DNA of 64,000 bases, from contig NZ_CP162511.1 in the NCBI RefSeq assembly GCF_040939305.1, positions 1,798,001 to 1,862,000 on the forward strand. The letters are read 5' to 3'. Positions 6,767 through 15,409 of this stretch are shown here, one piece after another; positions within the stretch are counted from its first letter, which is position 1, and each line of letters opens with the position of its first letter. The notes beneath the pieces are model-generated. The model had not been told where the DNA came from. It worked only from the letters and a program-made list of their open reading frames with translations, and did not search any database. Both the position numbers and the translations under genes were made by a program. This DNA comes from Herbiconiux sp. A18JL235. GTDB taxonomy: Bacteria; Actinomycetota; Actinomycetes; Actinomycetales; Microbacteriaceae.

Positions 6767-7919
6767 CTGCCTCTTTTCGGTACTCCTGGCCGGTGCGATC
6801 AATGACCCAGGGAGCTAGGGCCGCGCCGCACAAGATGATGATGGCACAGGCGATGAATGCGGGTGCCCACCGGCCGTCGGCGACGATGGCGCCCACAGCG
6901 ACCACTCCGACTGCCGCACCGATCGTGTCCGCGTTCGCCTGCAGGCTCATCCCGCGGGCGACCCGGTCGCCGCTTGCCTCCGAGACGAGGGTCTTCTGCA
7001 GCGGGTAGAGGACCGCGAGTGAGGCGGACATGATGATCCACAGTGCGGCTATGAGGATCACCGGCGGCGAGAAGGCCAGCGCAGCCGTGCTCACAGCAGT
7101 CGCGAGAGAAGCAGCGACGTAGGCGGGTTTACGACCCCATCGCTCAACGACAGCGTGAAGGGGGCGCGGAAGAACGGTGAGCGCGATACCGCCTGGCAGG
7201 TAGACCAGAGCGATTTGCCAGACCTCAAGACCAGCAGCTTGCAGCTGCAGCAGAAGCGCCAGCCCCACACCAGCCTCGGCTGCAGTGACGAAGCCTCCGA
7301 TCGTCATCAAAGGTGCGAGTCGGCGGACATGTTCACGGATTCCGCCGACGAGCTCCGCTCGCACGACGAGCGGTTCCTTGGGGGTGAGCATCAAGCGTGC
7401 GCCGGCGGCGACCGCCGCAACGGCGAGTCCGATGAAGACTGCCGAGTATCCGAAGGCCCCGAGAAGGACCATCGCTGGCCCCCAGAAGATCCATGATCCG
7501 AGAGCCTCTGCGGACATGAGTCCCGCGAACGTTCCCGAGTTGTCTGCGAGATACTCGGCGGCAATCGCGCGTAGGGAGATCCAGAACAGCGGGCCTGCGA
7601 TCCCGCCGAGGACTGCCGCAACGAACGCCATTGCGGGTGTACTCGCTCCTGCGTAGATCAAGCAACTGAGGCTGAAGACGAAGGCTCCGACCGCCGCAAC
7701 CCGGGACCGCGGTCGTGTATCAGCAAGATAGCCGGCGAGAGGTCGCACGAGCACCGACACGACAAGCTCTGCGGCCACCAGCCATCCGATCACAGGGGCT
7801 CCGAGCCCAAGCATCGCTCCCGCCCACAGCGGAACGAGAAAGTCGAGCAGTTCGACAGGCCCACTCAGCAGCGTCGCCGATGTCCTTATCGCTCGGCTGC
7901 GCACGGGGTTCATCGACAT
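6756..7919 (-). CDS. MFS transporter
   Basis: From ATG at 7919 the protein has 387 residues and about 12 hydrophobic helices. The first cytoplasmic loop carries RPLAGYLADTRPRSR, the variant of the MFS motif A (G-x-L-a-D), and the second half repeats it weakly (WGRKPAY). The substrate is not evident; drug or metabolite efflux is typical of this size class. It stands alone in the island and is its only recognisable metabolic cargo. An in-frame start at 8021 would add a non-hydrophobic, low-quality N-terminus. Confidence 0.8.
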   Translation of the reverse strand: MSMNPVRSRAIRTSATLLSGPVELLDFLVPLWAGAMLGLGAPVIGWLVAAELVVSVLVRPLAGYLADTRPRSRVAAVGAFVFSLSCLIYAGASTPAMAFVAAVLGGIAGPLFWISLRAIAAEYLADNSGTFAGLMSAEALGSWIFWGPAMVLLGAFGYSAVFIGLAVAAVAAGARLMLTPKEPLVVRAELVGGIREHVRRLAPLMTIGGFVTAAEAGVGLALLLQLQAAGLEVWQIALVYLPGGIALTVLPRPLHAVVERWGRKPAYVAASLATAVSTAALAFSPPVILIAALWIIMSASLAVLYPLQKTLVSEASGDRVARGMSLQANADTIGAAVGVVAVGAIVADGRWAPAFIACAIIILCGAALAPWVIDRTGQEYRKEAARG

Positions 7920-8107
7920 CCGACCACTGTATGAGTTCGCGGCCCCTCGCCGCACCTCGCGGCCTCCTGCCGGAACAGATCGGCGGAAGACGTGATTGAC
8001 GCCCCAGAAGTGCGAAACCACCGGGCCCGCTCGTGCGGCTCATCCGGTGGTGCAGTAGTGCGTAGTTTCGAAGCTAGGGGACGACATCGTGGGGCTGTCA
8101 AGCGGAT

Positions 8108-8314
8108 TCAGAAAGAAAGTTGCTCGCGCTCGCGATCGGTGAGCACAAGCTCCCCGCGGGCATCGTCGGTTCGCTGTCCGCAGTACGCGCATTCGGTCCC
8201 GCCCAGGGGCAGGTCAAAGGAGGTCGTCTCCTGGCAGGTGTCGCATGTGTGGGGTGCGCGCTCGGTGGTATCGATGCTGCGGAAGAAGTGGGCGGCCTCT
8301 GCGAGGTGGGCCAT
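8108..8314 (-). CDS. Small zinc-ribbon hypothetical protein
   Basis: The 68-residue product has CDTC...CAYC, two CxxC knuckles spaced about 20 residues apart, which fits a zinc ribbon. It is flanked by helical, charged ends (MAHLAEAAHFFRSID and LTDREREQLSF). It lies between the MFS gene and the integrase remnant. The upstream extension of the frame is Arg-rich and was rejected. Function unknown. Confidence 0.45.
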   Translation of the reverse strand: MAHLAEAAHFFRSIDTTERAPHTCDTCQETTSFDLPLGGTECAYCGQRTDDARGELVLTDREREQLSF

Positions 8315-8379
8315 GCAGAGGTTCAGTGGCGCCGCCGTGGGTACCGGCTGAGTGGACGCGCACCCGGCGAGCGGCCGGC

Positions 8380-8583
8380 GTTGACACCAAGTTCCACAAC
8401 CTGCACCACTACGCAGCGGGAGGGATGATCGCGGCCGGCTGCGACGCCGCGACCGTTCAAAGGCAGCTTTGGCACAAGCACCGCAGCCTGACCCTCGACG
8501 TGTACGCGGCCCGGTTCCGCGGCCCGGATTCACGAGCAAAGGATGCCCTGTCGCAGCTGATGCGCGACACTCTCGCGGACTAG
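8380..8583 (+). pseudogene. C-terminal remnant of a tyrosine integrase
   Basis: About 67 codons match the C-terminal catalytic end of phage-type tyrosine recombinases: FHNLHHYAAGGMIAAGCDAATVQRQLWHK, then TLDVYAA with the likely nucleophile Tyr. The box-II H-x-L-R has become H-N-L-H, so the catalytic Arg is lost, and the usual L-G-H reads L-W-H. No upstream catalytic domain or start codon with a ribosome site is present. It ends 64 bases before the right direct repeat, the normal place for an integrase gene. The island can no longer move by itself. Confidence 0.8.
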
Positions 8584-8647
8584 GGGCGGACTGAACCGCT
8601 CGCGATCCGCGTCATTGCGGCGATCAGCGAGCTCGGAGCGCAATGCC

Positions 8648-8687
8648 CCCCCATCTCCACGACGGTCGCTGTCGCACGCTGAGGAGC
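8648..8687. repeat. Right direct repeat, candidate attR
   Basis: This is the second copy of the repeat found at 1-42, in the same orientation, lying between the integrase remnant and the 3' end of the histidine phosphatase gene. Bases 8667-8687 are identical to 22-42, and CCCCCATCTCCAC (8648-8660) is identical to 1-13. It marks the probable island/chromosome junction. Confidence 0.65.
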
Positions 8688-8716
8688 CTGGAAGACGTGG
8701 CGCGGCCGACTCGCGC

Positions 8717-9376
8717 TCAGGCGACGGGCTCGCCGGTCGGATCGGGCGCTGCCGCATCGTCGAGGGCCGTGCCGCCGAGCGGGGTCTGCTGCCACGAGAG
8801 CGCCCGCCAGCCCGTAGCGGGCCCGCCCTCCAGCACGACGACGCCGGTGTTCTCGAGACCGTGGGTGCGGCTGAACTCGGCGTCGACGTTGACGGAGTTC
8901 CAGGCCGCCCAGGTGCGGATGGCGGCGCCGTGGCTGACCACGGCGACCGTGCCGTGCGGATGCTCGTCGAACAGCGCCGCGATCGCCGCGTCGTACCTCT
9001 CCACGAACTCCGTGCCGCTCTCGCCGCCGGGGATGCGCGCGCCGAAGTCGGTCCACCAGGCGTAGAGCGTGTGCTGGTAGGTGGTGACCGCCTCGTGGTC
9101 CGACCGGCCCTCGAGGTCGCCCGCGTCGATCTCGCGGAGGCCGTCGAGCACGCGGGGGGTCAGGCCGCGAGCGGACGCGAGCGCTGCAGCGGTCTCCTGC
9201 GTGCGGAGCATCGTCGAGACGGCGATCGCGTCGAGCCGCTCGGCCGACAGCGCCGTGGGTATGGCCTCGGCCTGCCGGCGCCCGAGGGCGGTGAGCCCCG
9301 GCCCCGGCACGATGGTGCCGAGTTCGCCCTTGACGTTGTCGATGGTCTGGCCGTGGCGGATGAGGAGGAGTCGCAT
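8717..9376 (-). CDS. Histidine phosphatase superfamily protein (phosphoglycerate-mutase-like)
   Basis: The 219-residue protein begins LLLIRHGQT, the catalytic RHG motif, and has the second-half SHGAAI with the other active-site His; STMLRTQETAAAL and the acidic REIDAGDLEG region complete the branch-1 fold. Such enzymes dephosphorylate small metabolites, and the substrate cannot be told from sequence. The start is the ATG at which the RHG motif falls at residue 8; the frame is open further upstream but is low-complexity. It is the first chromosomal gene after the island and is divergent from the META lipoprotein gene. Confidence 0.85.
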   Translation of the reverse strand: MRLLLIRHGQTIDNVKGELGTIVPGPGLTALGRRQAEAIPTALSAERLDAIAVSTMLRTQETAAALASARGLTPRVLDGLREIDAGDLEGRSDHEAVTTYQHTLYAWWTDFGARIPGGESGTEFVERYDAAIAALFDEHPHGTVAVVSHGAAIRTWAAWNSVNVDAEFSRTHGLENTGVVVLEGGPATGWRALSWQQTPLGGTALDDAAAPDPTGEPVA

Positions 9377-9508
9377 CCCTCTCACCCTACGGTGATCGAC
9401 GAAGCCGCGTTCGACGATTCGGAGGGAACCTTCGACCCGCGACGACCACCGGTCGCTAGCCTGGTAGGGGCGGCACCCCGAGGTGCGGGGGCCGCGGTGA
9501 GGAGCACC

Positions 9509-10309
9509 ATGCGATTCCGCAAACTGTCCGCCGTCTCGGGCGCCACCGCCCTCGGGCTCTCGGTGCTGCTGGCGCTCTCCGCCTGTGCGGGCGGTTCCTC
9601 GTCGGGCACCGACGCGGAAGACGACCCCGCGACGGGCCCCGTTCCGGCCACCGCCGAGCAGCTCGTGGGCACCTGGGTGACCGGCGAGAGCTACGACTCG
9701 CCCGAGCTGCCGTTCCTGACCTTCGCCGCCGACGGCAGCTGGAACGGTTCCGACGGGTGCAACGGCAATTCGGGAGAGTGGTCGATCTCCTCCGACGGAG
9801 GCCTCACCACGAGTGCCGGACTCAGCACGCTGATGGCCTGCTCGGGCGCACCGTTGCCGAAGTCGTTGACGAAGGCGTCGAAGGCCCTGATCGACGACGG
9901 ATCGTTGTTGCTCACCGACGGCGACGGCGCGACGATCGTGACCCTCGTCCCCTCCGACGACTCGACGGCTGACGCCACAGAGGGCGCCGCTGCGGGCGAC
10001 GACGCGGGCGCGGTCGTCGGCGGCGCCGCCGGCACCTGGCGCGCGGAGACCCCTGCCGGGGTCGACGTGCACCTCACCCTCGCCGCCGACGGCTCGGTGT
10101 CGGGTTCCGACGGCTGCAACACCCTCACCGGCAGCTGGACGGAGGCCGACGGCGTCGTCACCTTCGGCGGCCTCGCCAGCACCAAGAAGGCCTGCGAGGG
10201 CGTCGACACCTGGCTGTCGCGCGCGAACGCTCTGAGCTTCGACGGGTCGTCGGCGACGGTGGTGGATGCGGCAGGCGCCCAGATCGGCACGCTCCGCCTC
10301 GAGGGCTGA
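9509..10309 (+). CDS. Lipoprotein with two META (HslJ-like) domains
   Basis: The 266-residue protein has a signal peptide with lipobox LSAC near residue 25, a Ser/Asp-rich linker, and two META-type repeats. Each has GTW, a beta strand ending in ADGS, and G-S-D-G-C-N followed by G-(E/S)-W (about residues 52-145 and 175-265). The cysteines of both repeats are conserved. META domains occur in heat- and stress-related envelope proteins such as HslJ, but the biochemical role is unclear. The start follows GAGGAG. It is monocistronic and converges on the next gene. Confidence 0.85.
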   Translation: MRFRKLSAVSGATALGLSVLLALSACAGGSSSGTDAEDDPATGPVPATAEQLVGTWVTGESYDSPELPFLTFAADGSWNGSDGCNGNSGEWSISSDGGLTTSAGLSTLMACSGAPLPKSLTKASKALIDDGSLLLTDGDGATIVTLVPSDDSTADATEGAAAGDDAGAVVGGAAGTWRAETPAGVDVHLTLAADGSVSGSDGCNTLTGSWTEADGVVTFGGLASTKKACEGVDTWLSRANALSFDGSSATVVDAAGAQIGTLRLEG

Positions 10310-10361
10310 GGTGTGCCGACCCGGGCGCCTGAGGGTGCTGCCGGGATGACGGACGTTGCGG

Positions 10362-10868
10362 TTACTGCGCGACGCCCTTCAGCGAACCCGTGAGCTTGCC
10401 GTTCGCGTCACCGATGAGGCACGAGACAAGGCGGTCGTCGCCATCGGTCCACGAGCCCTCGGTGGGGGTGAAGTAGGTGTAGTCGTACTGCGACTCGTCG
10501 TACGAGATGCCGACGAAGCCGTCGAAGGCCTCGAGGCACCCGGCGTTGGCGTCGGTGTCGACGGCCTCGTCGCCCGGGTAGTCGGTGCCATCGAGCTGGA
10601 AGTCGTAGTACACCTCGAAGTCGTGCTCGTCGGCGCAGTCGACGATCGGCACCTCGGTGACCTCGGTGGAGGAGGTGTCGTTCATGCAGTCGCCGACGGC
10701 GAGGGTGAACACGTCGGTGTCGGTCTGCTCGATCTCCTCACCCGTCGACGAGTCGGTGGCGGGCGGGGCCGAGCTCGGGAACAGCGCGGTGCACCCCGAG
10801 AAGGTCAGCCCGAGGGCGAGTGCTGCGGCGACTCCGAGGGTGATGCGGGTGGGGGCTGAGATCGTCAT
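10362..10868 (-). CDS. Septum-formation family lipoprotein
   Basis: The 168-residue protein has a signal peptide with lipobox LTFSGC (about residue 26), a short Ser/Thr/Pro linker, then VFTLAVGDCMND, VPIVDCADEHDFEVY and FDGFVGISY, the conserved Cys and H-x-x-E blocks of the actinobacterial septum-formation family (PF13845). It is exported and membrane-anchored. The family link to division is historical; a direct role is not shown by the sequence. Confidence 0.8.
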   Translation of the reverse strand: MTISAPTRITLGVAAALALGLTFSGCTALFPSSAPPATDSSTGEEIEQTDTDVFTLAVGDCMNDTSSTEVTEVPIVDCADEHDFEVYYDFQLDGTDYPGDEAVDTDANAGCLEAFDGFVGISYDESQYDYTYFTPTEGSWTDGDDRLVSCLIGDANGKLTGSLKGVAQ

Positions 10869-10955
10869 GGGTACTCCGGTGCGTAGGGAATCGGTGCCTG
10901 TGAGGAGGCTGAGAGCCCCCTCGTGTCACCATTATGGGGGGCACCTGTACGCGGG

Positions 10956-11780
10956 TCAATTCGACGACTGTGCCACGATCCCGAGTACCGCGTCGTGAAG
11001 CAGACCGTTGCTCGCGAGCGCGCTGCCGGCCCATACACCGGGCACCCCGTCGACGGAGCTGAACCGGCCCCCGGCCTCCTCGACGATGGGCACCAGTGCA
11101 GCCATGTCGTAGGGCTGCAGATCGAACTCGGCGGCGACCTCGAGTTGCCCCTCGGCCACCATCATGTACGACCACATCTCACCGTACGCCCTGGTGCGCC
11201 AGACCGCTCGTGAGAGGGCGGTGAGCTCGTCGAGCCGGCCCGCCTCGTCCCATCCCTTGAGGCTGTTGTAGCTGATCGAGGCGTCGGCGAGCTCGGAGAT
11301 GCCGGATGCGCGCAGCCGCACCGGCGCATCTGTGCGGTCGTCGAGGGCATCGGTGGTGAACGCGCCGAGGCCCTTCGCCGCCCACCAGCGGCGGCCGAGC
11401 GCGGGCGCGCTCACGACGCCGACCACGGGCGCGCCGTCGACCGCGAGTGCGATGAGGGTCGCCCACACGGGCACGCCGCGCATGTAGTTCGCGGTGCCGT
11501 CGATGGGGTCGATGATCCACTGCCTGGTCGACGCGCCCTCGTCGCCCGCCCGCTCGCCGAACTCCTCGCCGAGCAGCCCGTCGTGCGGGCGCTCCTCGGC
11601 GAGGAGGGCCCGGAGTGCCTCCTCCACCGCCCGGTCGGCGTCGGTGACGGGCGTGCGGTCGGGCTTGGCCACGACGTGAAGGTCGAAGGCTCGGAAGCGC
11701 GAGCGGGAGATGCCGTCGGCGAGGTCGGCGAGGCGGAGGGCGAGATCGAGATCGGCGTCGGCCGTGTGGTTCTGGGTCAC
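10956..11780 (-). CDS. hisN: Histidinol-phosphatase, inositol-monophosphatase type
   Basis: The 274-residue protein has the IMPase fold: GEEFGE (first metal ligands), IDPIDGTANYMRG (second metal site) and LQPYDMAALVPIVEEAGG (third). Actinobacteria use this family for the last phosphatase step of histidine synthesis, converting histidinol phosphate to histidinol. It follows aroA and rsgA with 20 bases between rsgA and hisN, the order seen in other actinobacteria, so the three are likely one transcript. Activity on inositol phosphates is an alternative. Confidence 0.85.
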   Translation of the reverse strand: MTQNHTADADLDLALRLADLADGISRSRFRAFDLHVVAKPDRTPVTDADRAVEEALRALLAEERPHDGLLGEEFGERAGDEGASTRQWIIDPIDGTANYMRGVPVWATLIALAVDGAPVVGVVSAPALGRRWWAAKGLGAFTTDALDDRTDAPVRLRASGISELADASISYNSLKGWDEAGRLDELTALSRAVWRTRAYGEMWSYMMVAEGQLEVAAEFDLQPYDMAALVPIVEEAGGRFSSVDGVPGVWAGSALASNGLLHDAVLGIVAQSSN

Positions 11781-11800
11781 CCCTTCAGGCTACCGGCGGC

Positions 11801-12844
11801 TCAGGCGGTGCTCTCGAGCAGCTTCTGCAGCGACTCGAGCCGTGCCTTGCCGCCCTCGCCGAGCTCTCCCGCCTGCACGCGGTCGACGATCTCCCAGTCG
11901 TGGGCCTCGGCGAGCGGGATGCCGCCCGGCGGGTCGCCCTCCGGCACGTGCGCTGTGGCCGCGAAGGAGCGCAGGATGTTCTCGGGGTCGACGTGTCCGA
12001 GACCGAAGGAGCGCACCCCGGGGGTGTCGATGATCCAGCCGGTGCGGCCGTCGGGCGCGTGCAGCCGCAGGCACACGGTGGAGGAGGAGGTGTGCCGGCC
12101 GCGACCGGTGACGGTGTTGACCACGCCCGTCGCGCGCCGTGCATCCGGAACCAACGCGTTGACCAGGGTCGACTTGCCCACACCGGAGTGCCCCACCGTC
12201 ACCGTCGTGCGCCCCACGAGCAGCTCGGTGAGCTCGTCGACGGGAACGTCGTCGCGGGAGAGTGTGACAACCCGGATGTCGAGGCAGGCGAACTCGGCGA
12301 GGAGGGCTGCAGGGTCGGCGAGGTCGGTCTTGGTGACGCAGAGCACCGGCTCGATTCCCGCGTCGAACGCGGCGACCAGGTAGCGGTCGATGAGACGGGC
12401 GCGCGGCTCGGGGTTGGCGGCGGCGACGACGATGAGCATCTGGTCGGCGTTCGCCACGATCACCCGCTCCACCGCGTCGGAGTCGTCGGCGCTGCGACGG
12501 AGCAGCGTGCTGCGCTCGTGAACCCTTACGACCCGGGCGAGGGTTCCCGCCTCGCCGGTGGTGTCGCCGACCAGGTCGACCCAGTCGCCCGTGACGATGG
12601 GGGTGCGACCGAGCTCGCGGGCGCGCGAGGCGGTGATCTCGTGCTCGTCGTCGGTGTCCTGCCCCACCAGCACCGCGAAGCGCCCGCGGTCGACGGTCAT
12701 GATGCGGCCGGGCACCGCGTCTTTATGGTCGGGCCGGGTCTTGGTGCGCGGCCGGTTGCCCTTGGGGTTGGGGCGCACGCGCACCATCGACTCGTCGAAG
12801 TCGTCGTCGTCTTCGTCGTCGGTGCCGTCGTTCCACCAGCTCAT
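11801..12844 (-). CDS. rsgA: Ribosome small-subunit GTPase RsgA
   Basis: The 347-residue protein matures the 30S subunit. It has the circular permutation of the family: an OB-fold N-terminal region after an acidic tail, TKTD (G4, about residue 168), GHSGVGKSTL (G1, about 219), the G2 region GRGRHT and DTPGVRSF (G3, about 275). The C-terminal zinc finger of most RsgA proteins, including the mycobacterial one, has Cys/His ligands after the GTPase domain; here that segment is AHVPEGDPPGGIPLAEAHDW, without a cysteine. GTPase motifs are intact, so it is probably active but contacts the ribosome differently. Confidence 0.9.
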   Translation of the reverse strand: MSWWNDGTDDEDDDDFDESMVRVRPNPKGNRPRTKTRPDHKDAVPGRIMTVDRGRFAVLVGQDTDDEHEITASRARELGRTPIVTGDWVDLVGDTTGEAGTLARVVRVHERSTLLRRSADDSDAVERVIVANADQMLIVVAAANPEPRARLIDRYLVAAFDAGIEPVLCVTKTDLADPAALLAEFACLDIRVVTLSRDDVPVDELTELLVGRTTVTVGHSGVGKSTLVNALVPDARRATGVVNTVTGRGRHTSSSTVCLRLHAPDGRTGWIIDTPGVRSFGLGHVDPENILRSFAATAHVPEGDPPGGIPLAEAHDWEIVDRVQAGELGEGGKARLESLQKLLESTA

Positions 12845-12868
12845 GCGGCCGGGCTCACCCTTCTGCCG

Positions 12869-14242
12869 TCATGCGCCCGCCGCTGCGCGACCGGCGATCA
12901 TGCCGTGCCAGAGCTCGGGGAACTGCGGCAGGGTCTTCGAGGTGGTGGCGATGTCTTCGATCAGCACGCCGTCGACCGCGAGCCCGATGATCGCGCCCGC
13001 CGTCGCCATGCGGTGGTCGGCGTAGCTCGACCAGAGTCCGCCGTGCAGCGGGCGGGGGGCGATGGCGAGACCGTCGGGAAGTTCGGTGACCTCGCCGCCG
13101 AGGTTGTTGATCTCGGTGGCGAGCGCGGCGAGCCGATCGGTCTCGTGATGACGGATGTGGCCGATGCCGGTGATCTCGCTCGGCTCGTTCGCGAGCGCGG
13201 CGAGGGCCACCAGCGGCGGTGCGAGCTCGCCGCCGGTGCTGAGATCGAGGGAGACGCCCCTGATGCCGTCGGGGCTGCCGGTGACGGTGAGCCTGTCGCC
13301 GTCGCGCGTGACGGTGGCGCCGAACAGGGGGAGGAGTTCGGCGAGATCGGCGCCGACCTGGGTGGTCGACTCGGGCCACCCCGTGATGGTGACGCTACCG
13401 CCCGTGACGAGGGCTGCCGCGAGGAAGGGAGCGGCGTTCGAGAGGTCGGGCTCGATCGCCACCTCGGCGCCGGCGATGACGCCGGGCGCGACCGACCAGC
13501 CGCCCTCGCCGGTGCTCGTGGCCTCGACACCGCGGGCTCTCACGGCGGCCAGGGTCATATCGATGTGCGGCTGGCTCGGCAGGCGGGCGCCCTCATGCCG
13601 AAGCTCGAGCCCTTCGTCGAAGCGTGCGGCGCTCAGCAGCAGCCCGCTGACGAACTGGCTCGAGGCGGAGGCGTCGATGGTGAGCGACCCGCCGGTCACG
13701 CGCCCGGTGCCGTGCACCGTGAACGGGAGCGCGGCGCGCCGGTCGTCGCCGATGTCGACGCCGAGGGCGCGGAGCGAGCTGATGGTGGTCGCCATCGGGC
13801 GGCGGCGCGCCCCCTCGTCGCCGTCGAAGGTGGTGGGGCCGAGCGCCAGCGCGGCGACCGGGGGGAGGAAGCGCATGACGGTGCCGGCGAGGCCGCAGTC
13901 GATCGTGGTGCTGCCGAGGAGTTCTGCGGCGGGGCTGACGGCGAGGTCGGGGCCGAAAGGTCCCGCACAGGGGAGGGCCTCCACGGTGGTGCCGAGCGAG
14001 CGCAATGCCTCCACCATGAGCTCGGAGTCGCGCGAGTGCAGGGGCGAGCGCAGCACCGAGGGCTCGGCGGCGAGGGCCGAGAGCACGAGCTCGCGGTTGG
14101 TCAGCGACTTCGAGCCGGGCAACGACACGACGGCGTCGAGCGGGGCCGTCGCCCGCGGCGCGGCCCAGTGCTCCTCGCGCTCCACCGGCGCGTCGTCGCC
14201 GTAGGGGTTGAACTGCGGCGCGGAATATCTCTGAACAGGCAT
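12869..14242 (-). CDS. aroA: 3-phosphoshikimate 1-carboxyvinyltransferase (EPSP synthase)
   Basis: The 457-residue enzyme transfers enolpyruvate from PEP to shikimate 3-phosphate in aromatic amino acid synthesis. Seen: [16 protein letters not shown] (substrate-binding PGSKS) near residue 41, [10 protein letters not shown], and [15 protein letters not shown] in the C-terminal half. The length is normal. Its start codon (14240-14242) lies within the SigR-type promoter of the divergent sigma gene, so the two upstream regions are intertwined. rsgA and hisN follow in the same direction. Confidence 0.95.
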   Translation of the reverse strand: MPVQRYSAPQFNPYGDDAPVEREEHWAAPRATAPLDAVVSLPGSKSLTNRELVLSALAAEPSVLRSPLHSRDSELMVEALRSLGTTVEALPCAGPFGPDLAVSPAAELLGSTTIDCGLAGTVMRFLPPVAALALGPTTFDGDEGARRRPMATTISSLRALGVDIGDDRRAALPFTVHGTGRVTGGSLTIDASASSQFVSGLLLSAARFDEGLELRHEGARLPSQPHIDMTLAAVRARGVEATSTGEGGWSVAPGVIAGAEVAIEPDLSNAAPFLAAALVTGGSVTITGWPESTTQVGADLAELLPLFGATVTRDGDRLTVTGSPDGIRGVSLDLSTGGELAPPLVALAALANEPSEITGIGHIRHHETDRLAALATEINNLGGEVTELPDGLAIAPRPLHGGLWSSYADHRMATAGAIIGLAVDGVLIEDIATTSKTLPQFPELWHGMIAGRAAAGA

Positions 14243-14247
14243 CGGTT
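14222..14247 (+). promoter_or_regulatory. SigR/SigH-type promoter of sigR
   Basis: GGAAT (14222-14226), 18 bases, then GTT (14245-14247) is an exact match to the SigR/SigH consensus GGAAT-N18-GTT known from Streptomyces and mycobacteria. It points at the sigma gene, whose start is 42 bases beyond the GTT. This indicates positive autoregulation under thiol-oxidative stress. The element overlaps the aroA start codon on the other strand. Confidence 0.85.
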
Positions 14248-14288
14248 ATGAGGATAGTCCGCTCCCGAAAACCCTGGAGGATCCCCGC

Positions 14289-14975
14289 GTGATGGCCACA
14301 GCCGTTCTGACGGCACCACCGGTCGTAGACTTGCCGGTGATGAGCACTCCCAGCACCGCACCAGAAGGCGACGAGGCGACGCCGGCACCCGCCGACCCCC
14401 GCGCGCTCTTCGAAGAGCAGGCCATCCCCTTCCTCGACCAGCTGTACGGCGCGGCGCTGCGTATGACGCGCAACCCCGCCGACGCCCAAGACCTGGTGCA
14501 GGAGACGTTCGTCAAGGCCTACGCCGCGTTCGGTCAGTTCGAGCAGGGCACGAACCTCAAGGCGTGGCTGTACCGCATCCTCACCAATACCTTCATCAAC
14601 ACCTACCGCAAGAAGCAGCGCGACCCCTACCAGGGCTCGACGAGCGAGATGGAGGACTGGCAGCTCGGTTCGGCCGAGTCGGCGACGGCGATGTCGAGTC
14701 GCTCCGCCGAGGCGGAGGCCATCGACCACCTCCCCGACAGCGACGTGAAAGAGGCGTTGCAGTCGATTCCCGAAGACTTCCGTCTGGCCGTGTACCTGGC
14801 AGACGTCGAGGGCTTCTCCTACCAGGAGATAGCCGACATCATGAAGACCCCGGTGGGCACCGTCATGAGCCGTCTGCACCGTGGCCGACGGCTGCTGCGC
14901 GGTCTTCTCACCGATTACGCCCGGGAGCGCGGCCTCGCCGTCGCCCAGGCGACCGGCACAGGGAGCAAGAAATGA
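14289..14975 (+). CDS. sigR: ECF sigma factor of the SigR/SigH oxidative-stress family
   Basis: The 228-residue protein matches mycobacterial SigH and streptomycete SigR along its length: [31 protein letters not shown] (region 2.1-2.3), [23 protein letters not shown] (2.4, -10 recognition) and [23 protein letters not shown] (region 4.2, -35 recognition). GTG at 14289 lies 8 bases after GGAGG and is preferred; ATGs at 14292 and 14340 are alternatives. The stop overlaps the anti-sigma start by ATGA. The gene is preceded by its own type of promoter. Confidence 0.92.
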   Translation: MMATAVLTAPPVVDLPVMSTPSTAPEGDEATPAPADPRALFEEQAIPFLDQLYGAALRMTRNPADAQDLVQETFVKAYAAFGQFEQGTNLKAWLYRILTNTFINTYRKKQRDPYQGSTSEMEDWQLGSAESATAMSSRSAEAEAIDHLPDSDVKEALQSIPEDFRLAVYLADVEGFSYQEIADIMKTPVGTVMSRLHRGRRLLRGLLTDYARERGLAVAQATGTGSKK

Positions 14976-15211
14976 ACGACTGCGGCTGCGACAAGGCCAG
15001 GGCGGAGCTCGAGGAGTATCTGCGCAACGAGATCTGCCGAACGGATGCCGACGACATCCGCGCCCATCTCGAGAGTTGCGAGGGGTGCCAGTCGGAGCTC
15101 CACATCGGCATCGTGCTCACCCAGACGGTGCAGCGCGCGTGCAAGGAGACGGCACCCGAGGAGCTGCGCGATCAGCTGCTGGCACGCCTCCGCACGCTGC
15201 AGACCCACTGA
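14972..15211 (+). CDS. rsrA: Zinc-binding anti-sigma factor of SigR
   Basis: The 79-residue protein carries the ZAS motif HLESCEGC (H-x3-C-x2-C) plus an upstream Cys in NEICRTD and an N-terminal CGCDKA. In RsrA/RshA, thiol oxidation of these cysteines releases zinc and the sigma factor. The start overlaps the sigma stop (ATGA), giving coupled, roughly equimolar translation. The size is slightly below the ~100 residues of RsrA, with a short C-terminus. Its last codons are the first unit of a 16-base tandem repeat. Confidence 0.92.
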   Translation: MNDCGCDKARAELEEYLRNEICRTDADDIRAHLESCEGCQSELHIGIVLTQTVQRACKETAPEELRDQLLARLRTLQTH

Positions 15212-15260
15212 CCTGCAGACCTACTGACCTGCAGACCCCACGAGCCTGCACGCCCACTGA
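15196..15260. repeat. Four imperfect 16-base tandem repeats at the rsrA stop
   Basis: The unit CCTGCAGACCCACTGA occurs about four times in a row. The first unit is the end of rsrA including its stop, and the following ones change to CCTGCAGACCTACTGA, CCTGCAGACCCCACGA and GCCTGCACGCCCACTGA. It looks like slippage that duplicated the stop region downstream. No further gene occurs before 15410. Confidence 0.7.
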
Positions 15261-15409
15261 GCCGCCTCGTCGGCGACCGAAGACTGTAATGCCTCGCACG
15301 GCAGGAGCGCAACGGTCTGAGTATTTCTCATGACTGCGCGAATCTGCCCCTAGGCTTGCCCGCGAACGAGCCGCAGGGGTGCGGCTCCGTGTTTGGGAAG
15401 CGGTGTCGC

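Noticed and set aside
8530..9056. Minus-strand frames across the right repeat
   Set aside because: They are Arg-rich artefacts overlapping the repeat and the histidine phosphatase gene.
11900..14251. A 783-codon plus-strand frame opposite rsgA and aroA
   Set aside because: It is antisense to two certain genes, has a repetitive Gly/Glu/Arg composition and no motif.
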